Assembly: GCA_031763025.1 (NCBI GenBank)
Contig: JASSKH010000003.1
Coordinates: 1,851,001-1,915,000 of the forward strand
Reading direction: 5' to 3'
From: Macrocystis pyrifera
Taxonomy: Eukaryota > Sar > Phaeophyceae > Laminariales > Laminariaceae
Length of the DNA stretch: 64,000 nt
Part shown: positions 46,123 to 57,456 of the stretch, piece by piece
Position numbering within the stretch: the first letter of the stretch is position 1
How the letters are laid out: the number at the start of each line of letters is the position of its first letter
Program-made: the position numbers and the translations under genes
Notes under the pieces: model-generated
Seen by the model: only the letters and a program-made list of their open reading frames with translations
What the model was told of the DNA's origin: nothing
Databases searched by the model: none

Positions 46123-46489
46123 CGTCAAAATGCCCCCGACCCCCGCACGCTGCAGCCTCTTCAGCCAAAAAGCCAAAGCTCAAGCACCCTGCGACGGTCT
46201 ATCATTCCCCCAAAATGTGTCTTGCACCCCCCAGCGGCGTCCCAGTCAGAGGATGCCGCCATATTCTTAAAGAAACCCCGCGCGGTTTCGTAAGCGGGGG
46301 CCAACTCCAAGCGGTCACGCCTGGGGACAGTTTGCAACCGCCCCTACCCTGCTATATGTAGTCTGCACAGGAAGGGAGGGACAGCTTCTTTGCCTTCCCC
46401 CTGTGACTTGAAACGATGGCATAGAAAAAAACGGCGACGCAGCAGAGCGGGCCACATGCCACAGCTTTCGCTGCACATCCCCTGCCAAC

Positions 46490-46640
46490 AGCTGCAAGCC
46501 GCCGCAGCAGCAGCAAGAACAACCGCACCTTTAGCAGCAGCAACAGCAGCAGCAACAACAAACCGCCGCCGCGGCAGCAACAACAGCAAGCTGCAGCAAG
46601 TAGCAGCAAGCAACAGCAACGCAAACAGGGCCGCCCCGCC
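46490..46640 (+). repeat. CAG/GCA trinucleotide-rich tract
   Basis: Interrupted GCAGCA and CAACAG runs produce poly-Ala, poly-Gln/Asn or poly-Cys frames depending on strand and phase. Confidence 0.7.
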
Positions 46641-46907
46641 AAGCACTGTTAGCCTCGTCCGACGCATCCGCTGACGGGCCCACCGCGGCTATTTTCATCC
46701 GGAAACGCCAAACTAAAGCACCGGTCGCCGAGCGTCTGGGGGCAGCATATGCCCACCCAAAGACGCGAGCGCACCAGAACACAGCAGAGCGACACCTACA
46801 ACAAGCACACCATCAGGGCAGGAAAAATAACGCCTCCAGGCTCGAGCGAAGCAGAGCGAAAACCAACAACCAACACGCCAGCGAAGGCTACACCATCCCT
46901 GCAAAAC

Positions 46908-49900
46908 TCACGCCCCTTCCGTGGAGGGAGGCTCGGTGGCCTCAGCGGCCGCGGCGGCGGCGGCGGCGGCCTTTGCGTCCCCCTGCTCCTTGCGTCGCTG
47001 CAACTCTTCCAAGGAATACCCCCACAGTTCTTCACGGTAGTAAAGCATAAAGTTGGTCGCCTTCACGAAAAAAAACAGGCAATACAAACAAATTCATCAG
47101 CATTGGGGATCATACGCACGGTACAGTACATTAAAGCAGGAGGATGCGAGCAGACAGAGGGCGCCCATGTCCTGTAGAACTACGAACCTGATAAACCCTA
47201 AACCCTCAATATGGAGGGTTCAATAGCATTGAACCCAGGATTAGAGAAGGGGTTATAACCCAGGATTAGAGAAAGGATTGCAGCCCTTAGAGATGATTCA
47301 GTCCTTACTCCTACCATCAACCCTGTGTGGTAAGCACTACCGCGCGATTTTCGATTGGGGAGTTAGTGAAAAAACGTGCCGGAGTTGCCGCGATCACGTC
47401 CTTGCTTCCTACATCTGAAGAACTGCGCGCAGGCGTGTCTGTAGAGGGGGATGGTCTTCGCCTAAGCGTGCGCGCGGAGTTGACTATGTACTACTGCACA
47501 CCCTCCGGCATGCAAGCGGCGGCATCTCAAGCACGGGTCGTTTCTGGTTTGCGAGCACGGCGAGGTCGTGACTCGTCGAGAATTATGGCACAAACGACAC
47601 GCATACTATTTATTCATTGCCGGGTGAAAAATAGCGTTATTGGCGGTGCGCCCGCCCTTTGCTGTGGTTTACCTGGTTTGTCCAATCGAGTTGAATCCTA
47701 TAGAACTGTACCGATATTTCGGAGACAAATTACTTCGAATGAGAGCCCGAAAGTTTTAGCAATAGCTGATGAGTATGAGGTTCAACAGTAGAATGCACCA
47801 AGGGCTTTTCGTGGTGCTATAGACAGTACGCAGTGCATTCCTTTTAGGTAGCTTACCTGCGCGCGGCGTGTTCTGTTTGGAGTGAGCTCGTCCAACGCCA
47901 GGCCGGTGAACCCGATAGGTCGAAGATGGTTGACAATGTGTCGCTTGTGCACGATTGGAACCGTCTTCACCAGCGACTTCGAGAAGCGGACGTGCAAATT
48001 ACAGACGGGACGGGGCCGATACGACAAGCGTTCGTCGCAGTTGCGAACATCAAATGGTTTGAGGTATACAGTACCTTGGTGCCATAACGGCTCGAACCGC
48101 GAACTTCACGAAAAGTTGGGGTCGTAGGGTCACGGGGGTGGGTGGTCGCGTTGAGGTTACTCCCCGATTTAACTGTGCTTGGCGTGGGGTGTGTACGGGA
48201 AAGAAACTTAGCCGGCTAACTTTTCACGCTCAGCTGCGCTTAGCAATCTGTTTTGATATCAACATCCACCGTGAACGACAAGGTTCCCTGTGCTAAACCT
48301 GTACGTACAATATCATAGGTCTAGACAGACGAGGTGGAAACAGGCCGCGATACTCAGAGCTTCACCATCCAATCCAGCAGGGATTCGTCTCGCGTGTCTT
48401 TGTTAGGACAAATGTAAATGGCCAACCATGACACATCCGCTTACGGCTTGAGGTGCGGATTTCATCTCATTTCTCAAAGTAATCTCTATACAGAAATGCC
48501 GTCGAAAAGCAGATCCCATCCCATTGCAGATATCATCGTGATACGGATCTCAACCCAGCACAGGTCCCATCTCTCATTCCATCACAGATTTCAAACCGTC
48601 AAAGATATCATCCCGTTTCATGTCTCATCCCGTGCAACAAAACAGGTAAACCAGTGTCATCGTCATCCCACAACCATCGCAGATATCATCCTATTGATTT
48701 GTACAGATTTCATCACGATGTAGGTTCATCACACTTTACCACATGCCAGTACCATCGTCATTCCATTCCAGACCCCATCCCATGCCAGATATCGCCTTAT
48801 CTCCTATGTCACCCCATTACATACATCATTTCATTGCAGACTGTTGATTGTACTCAGATACACGACATATAATATCCATGGTAAATTGGGGAGTTCCACG
48901 CTGGAAAGGGATTCCGGCAGTAGGGTATTGGGATATCGGGGTAATGTGTGCCCACCAATGCCACTCGTCAGGTGGAAACCTACTGTCTGGAGTCAACCAC
49001 ACGTTCCCGTGCCAGCTGCGCCTATACCTTTAGAGATCAATCAATACAGACCTTGTCCGATGCAGCCTACAACAGGTATACCAGTACCACGTAGCTGGTA
49101 CGTATCTAGATTGTCATCGTCATTTGTCCCAGATCTCATCCCACATCGCTATTCCACTATACCCGTTAGATATCGTCCCATTACAAACACCACACCGAAC
49201 CCCATTCCAGATGCCCTCGCATCACACGTCTTATCCTACAACAGATCTCATCCGAAGGTATAGGCCTCATCGCACTATACCATACTACAGGCCATATACA
49301 AGTACCCCCCCCTCATCCCACTTCAGAAACCAAGCCATATCACATTCCATCCCACAAGTCAGCCGATGGAAGCACGCGCACCTTAATGGCCGCCATGATC
49401 GGCATGTCGATGTGCTTCTCGTACACGCGCGTCACGCCCAGCACGTCAGGAGGCTCCGGGTACTTGGCTTTCCACTTCGGAAAAACCTCGTCGGCTCCCC
49501 ACGTTTGCTCCTCGGCGTTGTACCGGTACCCTGGGCAGGAGGGGGCGAGAGGCGAGACTAGGGCTGTGACTTACGGCGAGAGCGCTATTTCACATGAAGT
49601 CGGCTTCGGCGAAGCCGATTGATCGAATATATTCACACTTCCGACAGACCATCGGTCCCAACTTCAGTACAGCATCTAGATATTCCAGGGCAGATCTATT
49701 TCCCCGGATTTTGCATGTATGATCCTGCTCATATTACCGGGCGGGGGGCCTGTATAATCTACCAGGTACATGATCCGACTTGTAGCATATGTTTCTTGGG
49801 TTGGATCCGTGCGGTGGATCCGTGCGGTGGAAATCCTATTACAACCTCTTACAACAGCAGGTGAACAGCTAATTGATCTGTAGATCACGATCTGTCCAAC

Positions 49901-52842
49901 ATGTTAATATGTTAAAATCAGCTCGCTTGAATTTGGACTGAAATCGAACGAAGGAAGCCAACCGGGCGAGCGAAGTGAGCCCCAATCACCCCCCCCCCCC
50001 CCCCCCAAGCAATCTCTGCCTGGTCGGTGAAAACCCGACGTGCTCTGGCATTGTAGAGATGCGAGGGTAGACGACTATGGCCATGCATGACATGAGTACC
50101 CCCCCTGCCCCCCGTCCTCCCAACCCCCGACCCCACGTCCTCCTCGCCCGCTCGCGCCACAGTCTAAACGTCGCGAGGCCGGGGTACTCGCACGCACGCA
50201 CCTAGGCACTTCCAGAGGAGCCAGTTCATCTGCTCGTCGGTGCACTTTTCCCCCAGAATCTTGAGCATGTTCTCATTCGACAGCTCCTCGGCCGTGGGCT
50301 CCCCCTCCCTATCCACCACGAACTCTCCTTCGAACTTCACGTCGTTCTTGATTATGAACGAGGGGGGGGCTGAGCGGTCTAGGCTCTTCGGGACACGGGG
50401 CGGGGTCTCCTTGCCCCCCTCGGCAGCGGCGGCCGTCGCTCTGGCTGCGCGAGGGGGGGGCGGCGTGTTGGTGGGCAGGGAGGGGGCGTCGTTCGGCGCG
50501 CGACAAAGCGCGACAAAGGGAAAGGACCCGTGCTTACGATAGAGGGGTACTGCTGTAGCACCAAACTGTCACTGGGACTGACAGGGCCTTTTAGGACTGC
50601 AGTCCCGCTTTGGGGACAGACCACTCAAGTTCACAGTAGTTGGTCCACAGACAGACCACTCAAAATTCCACGTAGTTTGTCCCCCCAAACGGGACTGCGG
50701 TCCTAAAAGGGTTGAGGACACTAAGGAACTGCCCAATCAGGCATACCTTCTCGTTGTATTGAAAACCTAAGCCTATGGTGGGATTAACCACCGTGTTTAC
50801 GCTTCAACAATTTTCTCAGGGTCGTTTGATTGGGCGAGAAGGTTTTGGGTCAGGTAAAGTGTTCCTTCGACGAGGAGCCTCATAAAACAATTAAAGTCTC
50901 ACTACCCTTACCGTAAGTAGCAAGCATCAAAGCAAAAAACGGAAAATGGAGATAATGGAGTGGAATCCGAAAAAGAGAAAACGGAATAATACCAAGTACT
51001 ACCGAGTACCCAGGTATTTATGGGTCCGGTGTGGTGTACCGTGTACCGTAGGCGTGTACGCCGGGCACGCACTTCACAGTAGGGATGCCTGTTCCAGGCT
51101 AAAAAATATAGCGAACGGCGTTCGCTCACACGAAAGTAGCTAAAAGTGCGAACGGCACCCGCAAATCTCAACAGGCGTTCATATAGGGGACGAAACACTA
51201 TTGTTCCTGTCCGGGGCAAAAGTACAGTATGTGGTGAGATTGGTCTTCTCTAGCTTTTAATATGGACCGTTTAGTTTCATTTGAAGTTAGTATGAGATCG
51301 AGGGTTTCAATGTAAGTTGTTGGAATGTCTGGATAGGGACTGTGGAGAGATGTTCTTGAACTATTGGACCATATAAGGAATATCTTGCGTGAGAGACTTA
51401 TAATAGGGGTACACAGGCAAGGAGAATACCGGAACTGTATCACGGTCTAGGTGAGAGGGTGCGACAAACGACAGAGAGGACCAGCACAGCAGTAGGCCAA
51501 TCAAATACGGAGCTAGAGATGATCTACGAGAATAGAACGTTTGAATTCCACGATGTGGTATTCGTGAGGCAATAGGGTAAGAGAGAGAGACATGTTGGAA
51601 ATAGCGAGAGGAGAGTAGTACGAGCTCTTGAGGGGGCAACGGCACGCATTCCGTTGACCACGTGGGTTTAGGAAGACAAAAACTGGAAGAGTATGATCAG
51701 AGCAGTTGGGCAAGCGAGCAGAGCAACGCACCCCCCCCCTCTGTTCAGTGTGTGCGCATCCCAGGGACTCATCCGACATCAGAAGTAATAAAAGATAAAG
51801 CAAGATATCCTTGAAAAGAACCAAACTGCAGTATCACAGCGAACCTGGTTGAATTATCTCGTATTTGGAGGGATACAGGATAAGGAACCACTTTTCATCA
51901 GAAGTACTGTAGGGTTGTCCAGTGTATATTGAGGCATTTAGCACCAGGGGCTATCCTCAAAAACCCGCGAACGGCAAGAATTTCGCGAAACACCACGTGG
52001 GTTTTCGGAACGCGAGCGTACGTGTCACGCGCAACGCGCATCCCTGCTTTACAGGCATTATTTTTCAATATAATATAAATACGTGCATAGGTTCAACGAT
52101 TACAGCAGGTCAACACGGGCGATCGGGCGTTCGCATACTGCTCATATGTACGAGTGGTAGGACCATTTTATTCAGCAACCCAGCAGCAGTACGGCAGGTC
52201 ATACCAGCACAAGCGAAGCAATAAGATGGTGGAGGCTTTTGGTCTGGCCCATTTATTGCGATTTCCCATCACTATGTAGCGTGTATCCATTTTTGTGACC
52301 CCAATCGACGCACCCCGCAACAGTCAGAAGCACTCGTATCTCTCGTACTACAAGCACTGCTGTGCCAAGTTACTGCTGCTGTACGGCGCCTTCCAGCAGT
52401 AGTTGTCTGTTGTACATCAATTAAGTACGTAGTACTGCCAGTATCTGCTGGTATCGATACTGACACATCACATCAGGACATGAGTACGAGATAAAAACCT
52501 ACGACTCGCAGTAAGTTACATGATGGACTTGAGCCCCCTCTTGGCACCACGAAGTCTCCTAGATAGGCTCCCTTCCACTCCATGATTCCCACACCACACC
52601 AATATACCAACAAGCCAGAAGCAAGCTTACAGCGTACTCGCTGTACCTTTGAGTGAGACATATTATACAAAGCAGTAGAGAAACACGCTGAATTTCGTCG
52701 TACCTGCTCCAGACCGCACAGGAGAGCTGGCCCATGAAGCACTCGATACCGCCGGACACACGAAAAAAGAGCTAGCCAGTGGCGGTAGGCATATTAACAA
52801 AGCCAACAACCAATGGTGCCCAAGGGCAGTGTGGCAAACCAT
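46908..52842 (-). CDS. plastid-targeted DUF1823-family protein
   Basis: Five exons join in phase to 267 residues: 52842-52704, 50444-50202, 49530-49382, 47976-47857, 47060-46908. All introns are GT-AG. The leader (residues 1-25) is a clean signal peptide ending PLASS, followed by F26-F27 and a Ser-rich transit stretch, matching the ochrophyte plastid signature. Residues 47-100 are an Ala/Pro/Lys linker. The domain follows: LSNENMLKILGEKCTDEQMNWLLWKCLGYRYNAEEQTWG, FPKWKAKYPEPPDVLGVTR, VHKRHIVNHLRPIGFTG, LDELTPNRTRRAQATNFMLYY. The YPEPPD and NRTRRA..NFML elements are those I associate with DUF1823, found in cyanobacteria and plastid lineages; its function is unknown to me. The C-terminus adds a Glu/Lys helix and an Ala9 run. 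The first exon is 2.26 kb away and was selected because phase and leader both fit; its assignment is the least certain join. Intron 3 holds a transposase relic and a satellite. Confidence 0.8.
47330..47850 (+). pseudogene. PIF/Harbinger-like DDE transposase relic
   Basis: A 154-codon open frame carries SVRAELTMYYC.SGMQAAASQARVVS, SSRIMAQTTRIL (helix-turn-helix-like), then shifts frame to YRYFGDKLLRM, back to SPKVLAIADEYEVQQ, and past a stop to APRAFRGAIDSTQCIPF. The last piece resembles the FPG..GSIDC.H block around the first catalytic Asp of Harbinger transposases. Frameshifts and a stop make it a relic. It lies in intron 3 of the DUF1823 gene, antisense to it. The family call rests on pattern memory only. 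Confidence 0.45.
48480..49340 (+). repeat. degenerate CATCCCATTGCAGATATCATC satellite
   Basis: Words CATCCCAT, CAGATATCATC, CAGATCTCATC and CATTCCATTCCAGA recur every 20-35 bp at about 48480-48850 and again at 49110-49340. They are interrupted by about 250 bp of other sequence. The block lies in intron 3 of the DUF1823 gene. Confidence 0.6.
49665..49885 (+). repeat. ~200-bp dispersed repeat, copy in DUF1823 intron 2
   Basis: Collinear with 34858-35060: ATCTAGATATTCCAGGGCAG, TGTATGATC, GCTCAT, CCGGGCGGG, TTTCTTGGGTTGGATC. It contains a direct duplication GGATCCGTGCGGT of its own. Confidence 0.55.
50007..50106 (+). repeat. poly-C-tailed dispersed repeat, copy in DUF1823 intron 2
   Basis: It reads AGCAATCTCTGCCTGGTCGG, CCCGACGTGCTCTGGCATTG, GATGCGAGGG, GACTATGGCCATGCATGACA, TGAGTAC and then C6. 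It is also preceded by a C17 run at about 49989-50006. Confidence 0.75.
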
Positions 52843-53429
52843 GGTGCTTGGGTACCGTGCAGAGATGCTAGTACTGGGCACTCATGTTGAGCTTGACTAA
52901 TGACGTCATTCGAAGGTGTTCCAACAGATTAGAAGGCTTGTTTGATGCACTCAGTGATGGTGTCCTGTGTTTACTGAGGTGGTGCTGCGTGTTAGATGTA
53001 CCCAGAAGAAAACCATCGAGCGTGATCTAGTCAGCTTTGACACCCCGGTCGGACCAAAAGCATCATCGGGTACTCCGCCGCACGACGTTCCTCCAGTAAA
53101 ACGACGTTCATCCTAGCTTGCCCCTTGAAGGCGCACCAACAGGACCAGGGACACGAGACACAGCACACCTGTAAAACCCCAATTCCCCCCTCATTCAGCA
53201 GCATAGCCGTGGGCGGTTTGCCTCTCGAGTACTTCCACGTCAACTCAAGCGCCAGCGCTCTTGCGAGAGTCCCACAGATTTTGCAACAAAGCCTGGTACG
53301 ATGACGATCAACCCCACCATCTCCTCCGAAGAGCCCAGAGGCACATCTCCTGCGTCGCGCGGGCGAAGGAGGGAACGAACGTCGAATGACGGCGTTTCTA
53401 GGGCCTTGCTCGCGAGAGCGGCTTCGTCT

Positions 53430-53546
53430 ATGTTGGTGACGTTCGCGTTTTTGAGTTGGACGCCTCCTTCCTGTTTGGCCTTCGTGGTGCCTGCTGTTCC
53501 TGCTGCGGCGGGAGCGTTCTGCGGGTGCTGCTGCTTCGACAAAGAG
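53430..53546 (+). CDS. candidate leader exon, plastid-signal-like
   Basis: From an ATG at 53430 the frame encodes 39 residues: a hydrophobic stretch (MLVTFAFLSW...CLAF), then VVPAVPAAAG, ending at GAG|GTGATG in phase 0. The AF at the end of the hydrophobic stretch resembles the plastid cleavage motif, and phase 0 would fit the exon at 58246, but that would need a 4.7-kb intron. An overlapping 109-codon frame on the minus strand (53240-53569) is an equally open alternative. Weak. Confidence 0.18.
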
Positions 53547-56500
53547 GTGATGGAAAGGATGGGGAACATTTGGTTTTCACGTTATGCCTGTGTTTGATTT
53601 ATGATGTTGCACAACAGCAGCGGCGTCATGTTTTCATACCCTTCGACAACCTTCGGATATGATACGGTGTACCAGGTATTTACTAGGGTTTTGGTGTCCT
53701 GTGCGTTGGTGCGTGCCCTTCACGAGATTGGGCTACAGCAGTATGACTGCTTTGACCGATCCCCTTTGTTCGAAGGCTCCCACCTCCCACCCCTTTCTTG
53801 ATTTTTGCAGGTTGGGAGTTGGAATGCGTTCCAGGTACATATTTCACGTGATACGTTCCTGTTCCTGTCCTTTATTGCTCGTGTAGACTACATACTGCTG
53901 AAGGATGTGGACCTGGTATGACTACGCGTACAACGTCTTTATTAATAGAGGCACCGGTTGAGCCTGCTTTTCTGCTCGCTGGCTTGCACCCCTTTGTGTC
54001 GTGATGGGATGCGTATGCCGTGCGCGTGCAGGATTCATTCAAAGTCGTTGCAGCAGAGCCACAAGTCTTGCGGTTGCTCCTAGACAACATACTGTAGTCA
54101 AGGAGGAAAGCCACGTACTGATATACCCCGGGGAAGGTTGACAGTGATGTGACGTGGAAGTTCAACCCGGCGCATGGAAAGCTGTTTGGAGTAGTCAGTG
54201 CTCTTGTACTGCTGCTGTACTACTGCTGTAGGTACTGGGGCCTGTGACGAGCTTATGCTTCTGCCTTACCTGGTAAGTTCTAGTGGGTACCTCCTTATCT
54301 CGAGGTGTCCGTAAGTTAGTGTCAGTCGTGGGAAACTCGGCAACACGACCCCCCCCCCCCCCTCTCCCCCTATTTGATGACTTGTGTCGTCCGAAGCCGG
54401 GCAGATGCTCGCGAATCACGCAAGGCGCGTAGGCCTCCGAAATTTCCAAAATGAAATATCTCGTATGATACGCTGTGTAATGAGAATGCCAAACCGAACG
54501 TAAGAGTTTGTTCGTAGAGCCGGCGATGATGGTGCTGATACTCTGATAATATATACCCCCCGGGTCGACGCCGGGTCTCCACATGATACGGGTGCCTGTT
54601 TTTTGGATGGGGCCGGTCTACGCGAGCTTTGATTTGCCGCTTGATTTGCCGCAAGGCAGCCTCGGAACGAGATATGCATACTCACCTGAACGCACGGCAA
54701 CGAATTGCTTTGACTACTCGCATGTACATATTATGTGTATGTCTTCGAAACCCCAAGCAGCATAGGGTGACAAGAAACCATGGAGCGGTTCTCCGCCGAA
54801 GTGTCGTTACTTGTATTGTTCCTCCACCAGTTAAATATAGTTCAGCCTTTACATTACGTGCCGCAAAATACTTTCAACTCTCAAGTCTAATACTACCTAG
54901 TTTAGTCCAAAATGAACCACGTTTATGACTTGGCCCATCTCCGACAGAATTGTCGATCATATGTATGTACGTACAAGGTTCCCCTTCGGAGTTTTGGTTG
55001 AGTTTTATCCCGGGGGTGCCGTTAGCTGAAAGGAGAAGACACATCAGGCGTTCGTTCCTCGGACCAGCTATACTCGTACATACGTAGTCACCGGGCAAGA
55101 ACGGAGAACGCAAAAAAAAAAAATCTTGAGAGCTAAGGAAGAAAAAAGTAACCACCGGGCAAGTAGTCGGGCAATATCATCGACCAGCCAATACGAGTTG
55201 ATAGTTAGGGCCCATCTTAACGAGAAACTTTTGTATGATACTCTGCCTATACTTTTTTCGTTCGATTTGATGTGCATATGATTGGTCGAAAAGTGAATCA
55301 CCAAGCAGGCATTTCGACTTTTGATTCGACTTAGAGGGAAAAAACGAATTCGACAAGAAGTATTTTGGGACTTCTTTTGCTCTTCGTGTTGTTCAATTTG
55401 GAGAGTTTGTCCAACCCGACGTGGCATGTTCCTGAAACCGAAGCAAGCCACGCAATCTTGAGCCGTGTCGTCGACTGCTTCACAGGTGAGATCCACCATT
55501 CCCGAGAGACAGGGCCACCGGAGCAGCCGCAGCGCGATGTCCGACGGCCCCTAGCACAGAGTAGACCATCCGCGGCGCCTCAAAAAATTACAAGGCCGTC
55601 GCAAACCCAGTTTTTCATCGCTCTTTACCTCTCAAACCACACGAGCGCCGACCAGGTCACGACTTCGCTCAAAGTCTCGATCGCTGTATCCCCGTCGCTG
55701 CTGCCTCTGTGGGGCTTCGGGGCTGCACCAGCCACTCAAGACGTCCCAAGAGCGATAGCCTCTTGGGCGGTGCCGGCAGAAACAATCGACCGCTGACCAC
55801 GGCCTCCCGGGAAGGACGCGGGCCGTCGCTCGCCTCGTTGGTTGCCCTCGGGTGTTTGTTGACCCTTGTGCGTTCTTCGGGTTTTTCAACAACATACGCT
55901 GTTTCTCGATAGGACCCAAAGGCATATTTTTGACGAAATTCTACTCAAATCAAATCAACTCATTTTTTCCTATTTAATTATCATGAAAAAAGATTCTCGT
56001 TAAGACGGGCCCTTACAACTGCTGTAGTAGTTATATGCCTGGTATGTAACGTGGACGTGGGGTGACGCAAGATAAAAAAAAATCCCGATGACCGTTTGTG
56101 TAGCTGAAAAAAAGCGAAAAGCCCACCAGCCGCTGAAATTTTTCAGTCTCTATGGCCCAAAAAACGAAAGACGTAACTACAAGGTATGTATCTACTCGAC
56201 ATAAATCCTACCCCTAGCCCTATCACCCCGACCGCCTGCGCTAGTTCTCGGAATGAAGCTGCACCGAGTAGATTTTTTGTGCACCATCAGCCATTTTGTC
56301 GAAGCTGGGCCAAGCCGTCCACATTATTAATACGAGTGTAGTGTATGTACATTACGAGCGCTTACCGGTATTGTCGTAGTGTAGTGTCGAGTGTCGAACC
56401 GTAAAAGATGTACGTGGGTGGACGGGCATTCGTTGTCATACTCTAGATATATTGATCTCGTATTACGACTTGCTTCTTCGTTGCCGTGTGTTGCCTCAAT

Positions 56501-56993
56501 CCCCGATCTAACTTGATTCGAAACTGCTGCTGTCGTCCACGCTGCTCCCCCGGTTGCTTTCCCTCCCGTCCTCCCGTGCACCTACCCCCCTGGCATTCGA
56601 AGGGCGCAACAGTGCGGCGGTCTAGCATGAGGAGACCACTGCCTCAGGGCACTCTGGGCGCGACGCGGGGTAGTAATGGTGAACGGGAGCACGGAGCGCG
56701 AGGGATGCAGATGCTGTGGTCGGGGGGGAAGCGGACGAAAGGAAACGAGGTGCGCGTTTGACCTTGCATCCGTGTTCTTGGTAGGGAGGGGTGGAGGGAG
56801 GGAGCTACTGATGGTGGAGTCGGACATGTGTTTTGTTGACACACGACACACGACACGTACCATACGGTATGTGGGAGTGTGCTATGCTTATGGCGTTTTT
56901 TCCCCGGAGTTTAAAACAAAACATATAATAAAAACTAGGCTTATTGAATGTGCGACTTGGTTCCGGTGTGGATGACGTGACGGGTGTGCTGGA

Positions 56994-57017
56994 GATATAT
57001 ATATATATATATATATT
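56994..57017. repeat. TA microsatellite
   Basis: About twelve TA dinucleotides in a row. A second TA-rich run lies at 57455-57478 next to the tRNA relic. Confidence 0.85.
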
Positions 57018-57400
57018 GTGGAAGCCAGGGTCGGAGATATCGTATATCTCGTAACACGCACGCGCGAAGGACACGTCACCGGTCAAGCAATATCAAATCT
57101 CGGGTCACGAGCGGTCTCACGTCATTGACGGTGTTGACCCGTCCCAGGGACATAGCGATCGGGAGATTATCCGCCGCAGACTCTGAGATGACAAAAAGTC
57201 CCCCCCACCAAGTCAGACTAGCTCTAGTATCTCCTTGCTAAATATCAACGAAGAACTCTGCTCGGCTCATGTCGGCCGTAACGAAGGCTACAAGGGACCC
57301 TCGCTACGCGACCTCATCACGGCGACCTCCCCGCGACTTCGACACTGCGACGCCTCCGCGACTACATCGGTACGAACGACGAGCACAGGAACTACATTGG

Positions 57401-57456
57401 TGACCACCGTGGGATTCGAACCCACGATTACGAATACGTGACGACCTGAACGCCAT
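57401..57456 (-). pseudogene. truncated tRNA-Leu(CAG) relic
   Basis: On the minus strand the sequence from GGCGTTCAGGTCGTCA through the T arm GTGGG-TTCGAAT-CCCAC to GGTGGTCA matches the two intact tRNA-Leu genes with two differences. The acceptor 5' strand and the D arm are replaced by a TA microsatellite, so it cannot fold or be charged. Confidence 0.85.

Noticed and set aside
46344..46782. Cys- or Ala-rich frames on the minus strand
   Set aside because: Mostly created by the CAG/GCA tract; kept only as a possible 5' piece of a weak membrane-protein exon.
47190..47215. Two CCCTAAA-like units, possible telomere sequence
   Set aside because: Only about two units, surrounded by other words such as GGATTAGAGAA; too short to call an interstitial telomere.
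53240..53569. 109-codon minus-strand frame
   Set aside because: Open and plausible in composition, but without recognisable motifs, and it overlaps the plus-strand leader candidate; neither strand can be favoured.
55365..55796. 143-codon plus-strand frame with a hydrophobic start
   Set aside because: A possible leader for the START gene was considered, but the hydrophobic start is short, no SAF-like cleavage site follows, and the minus strand is equally open.
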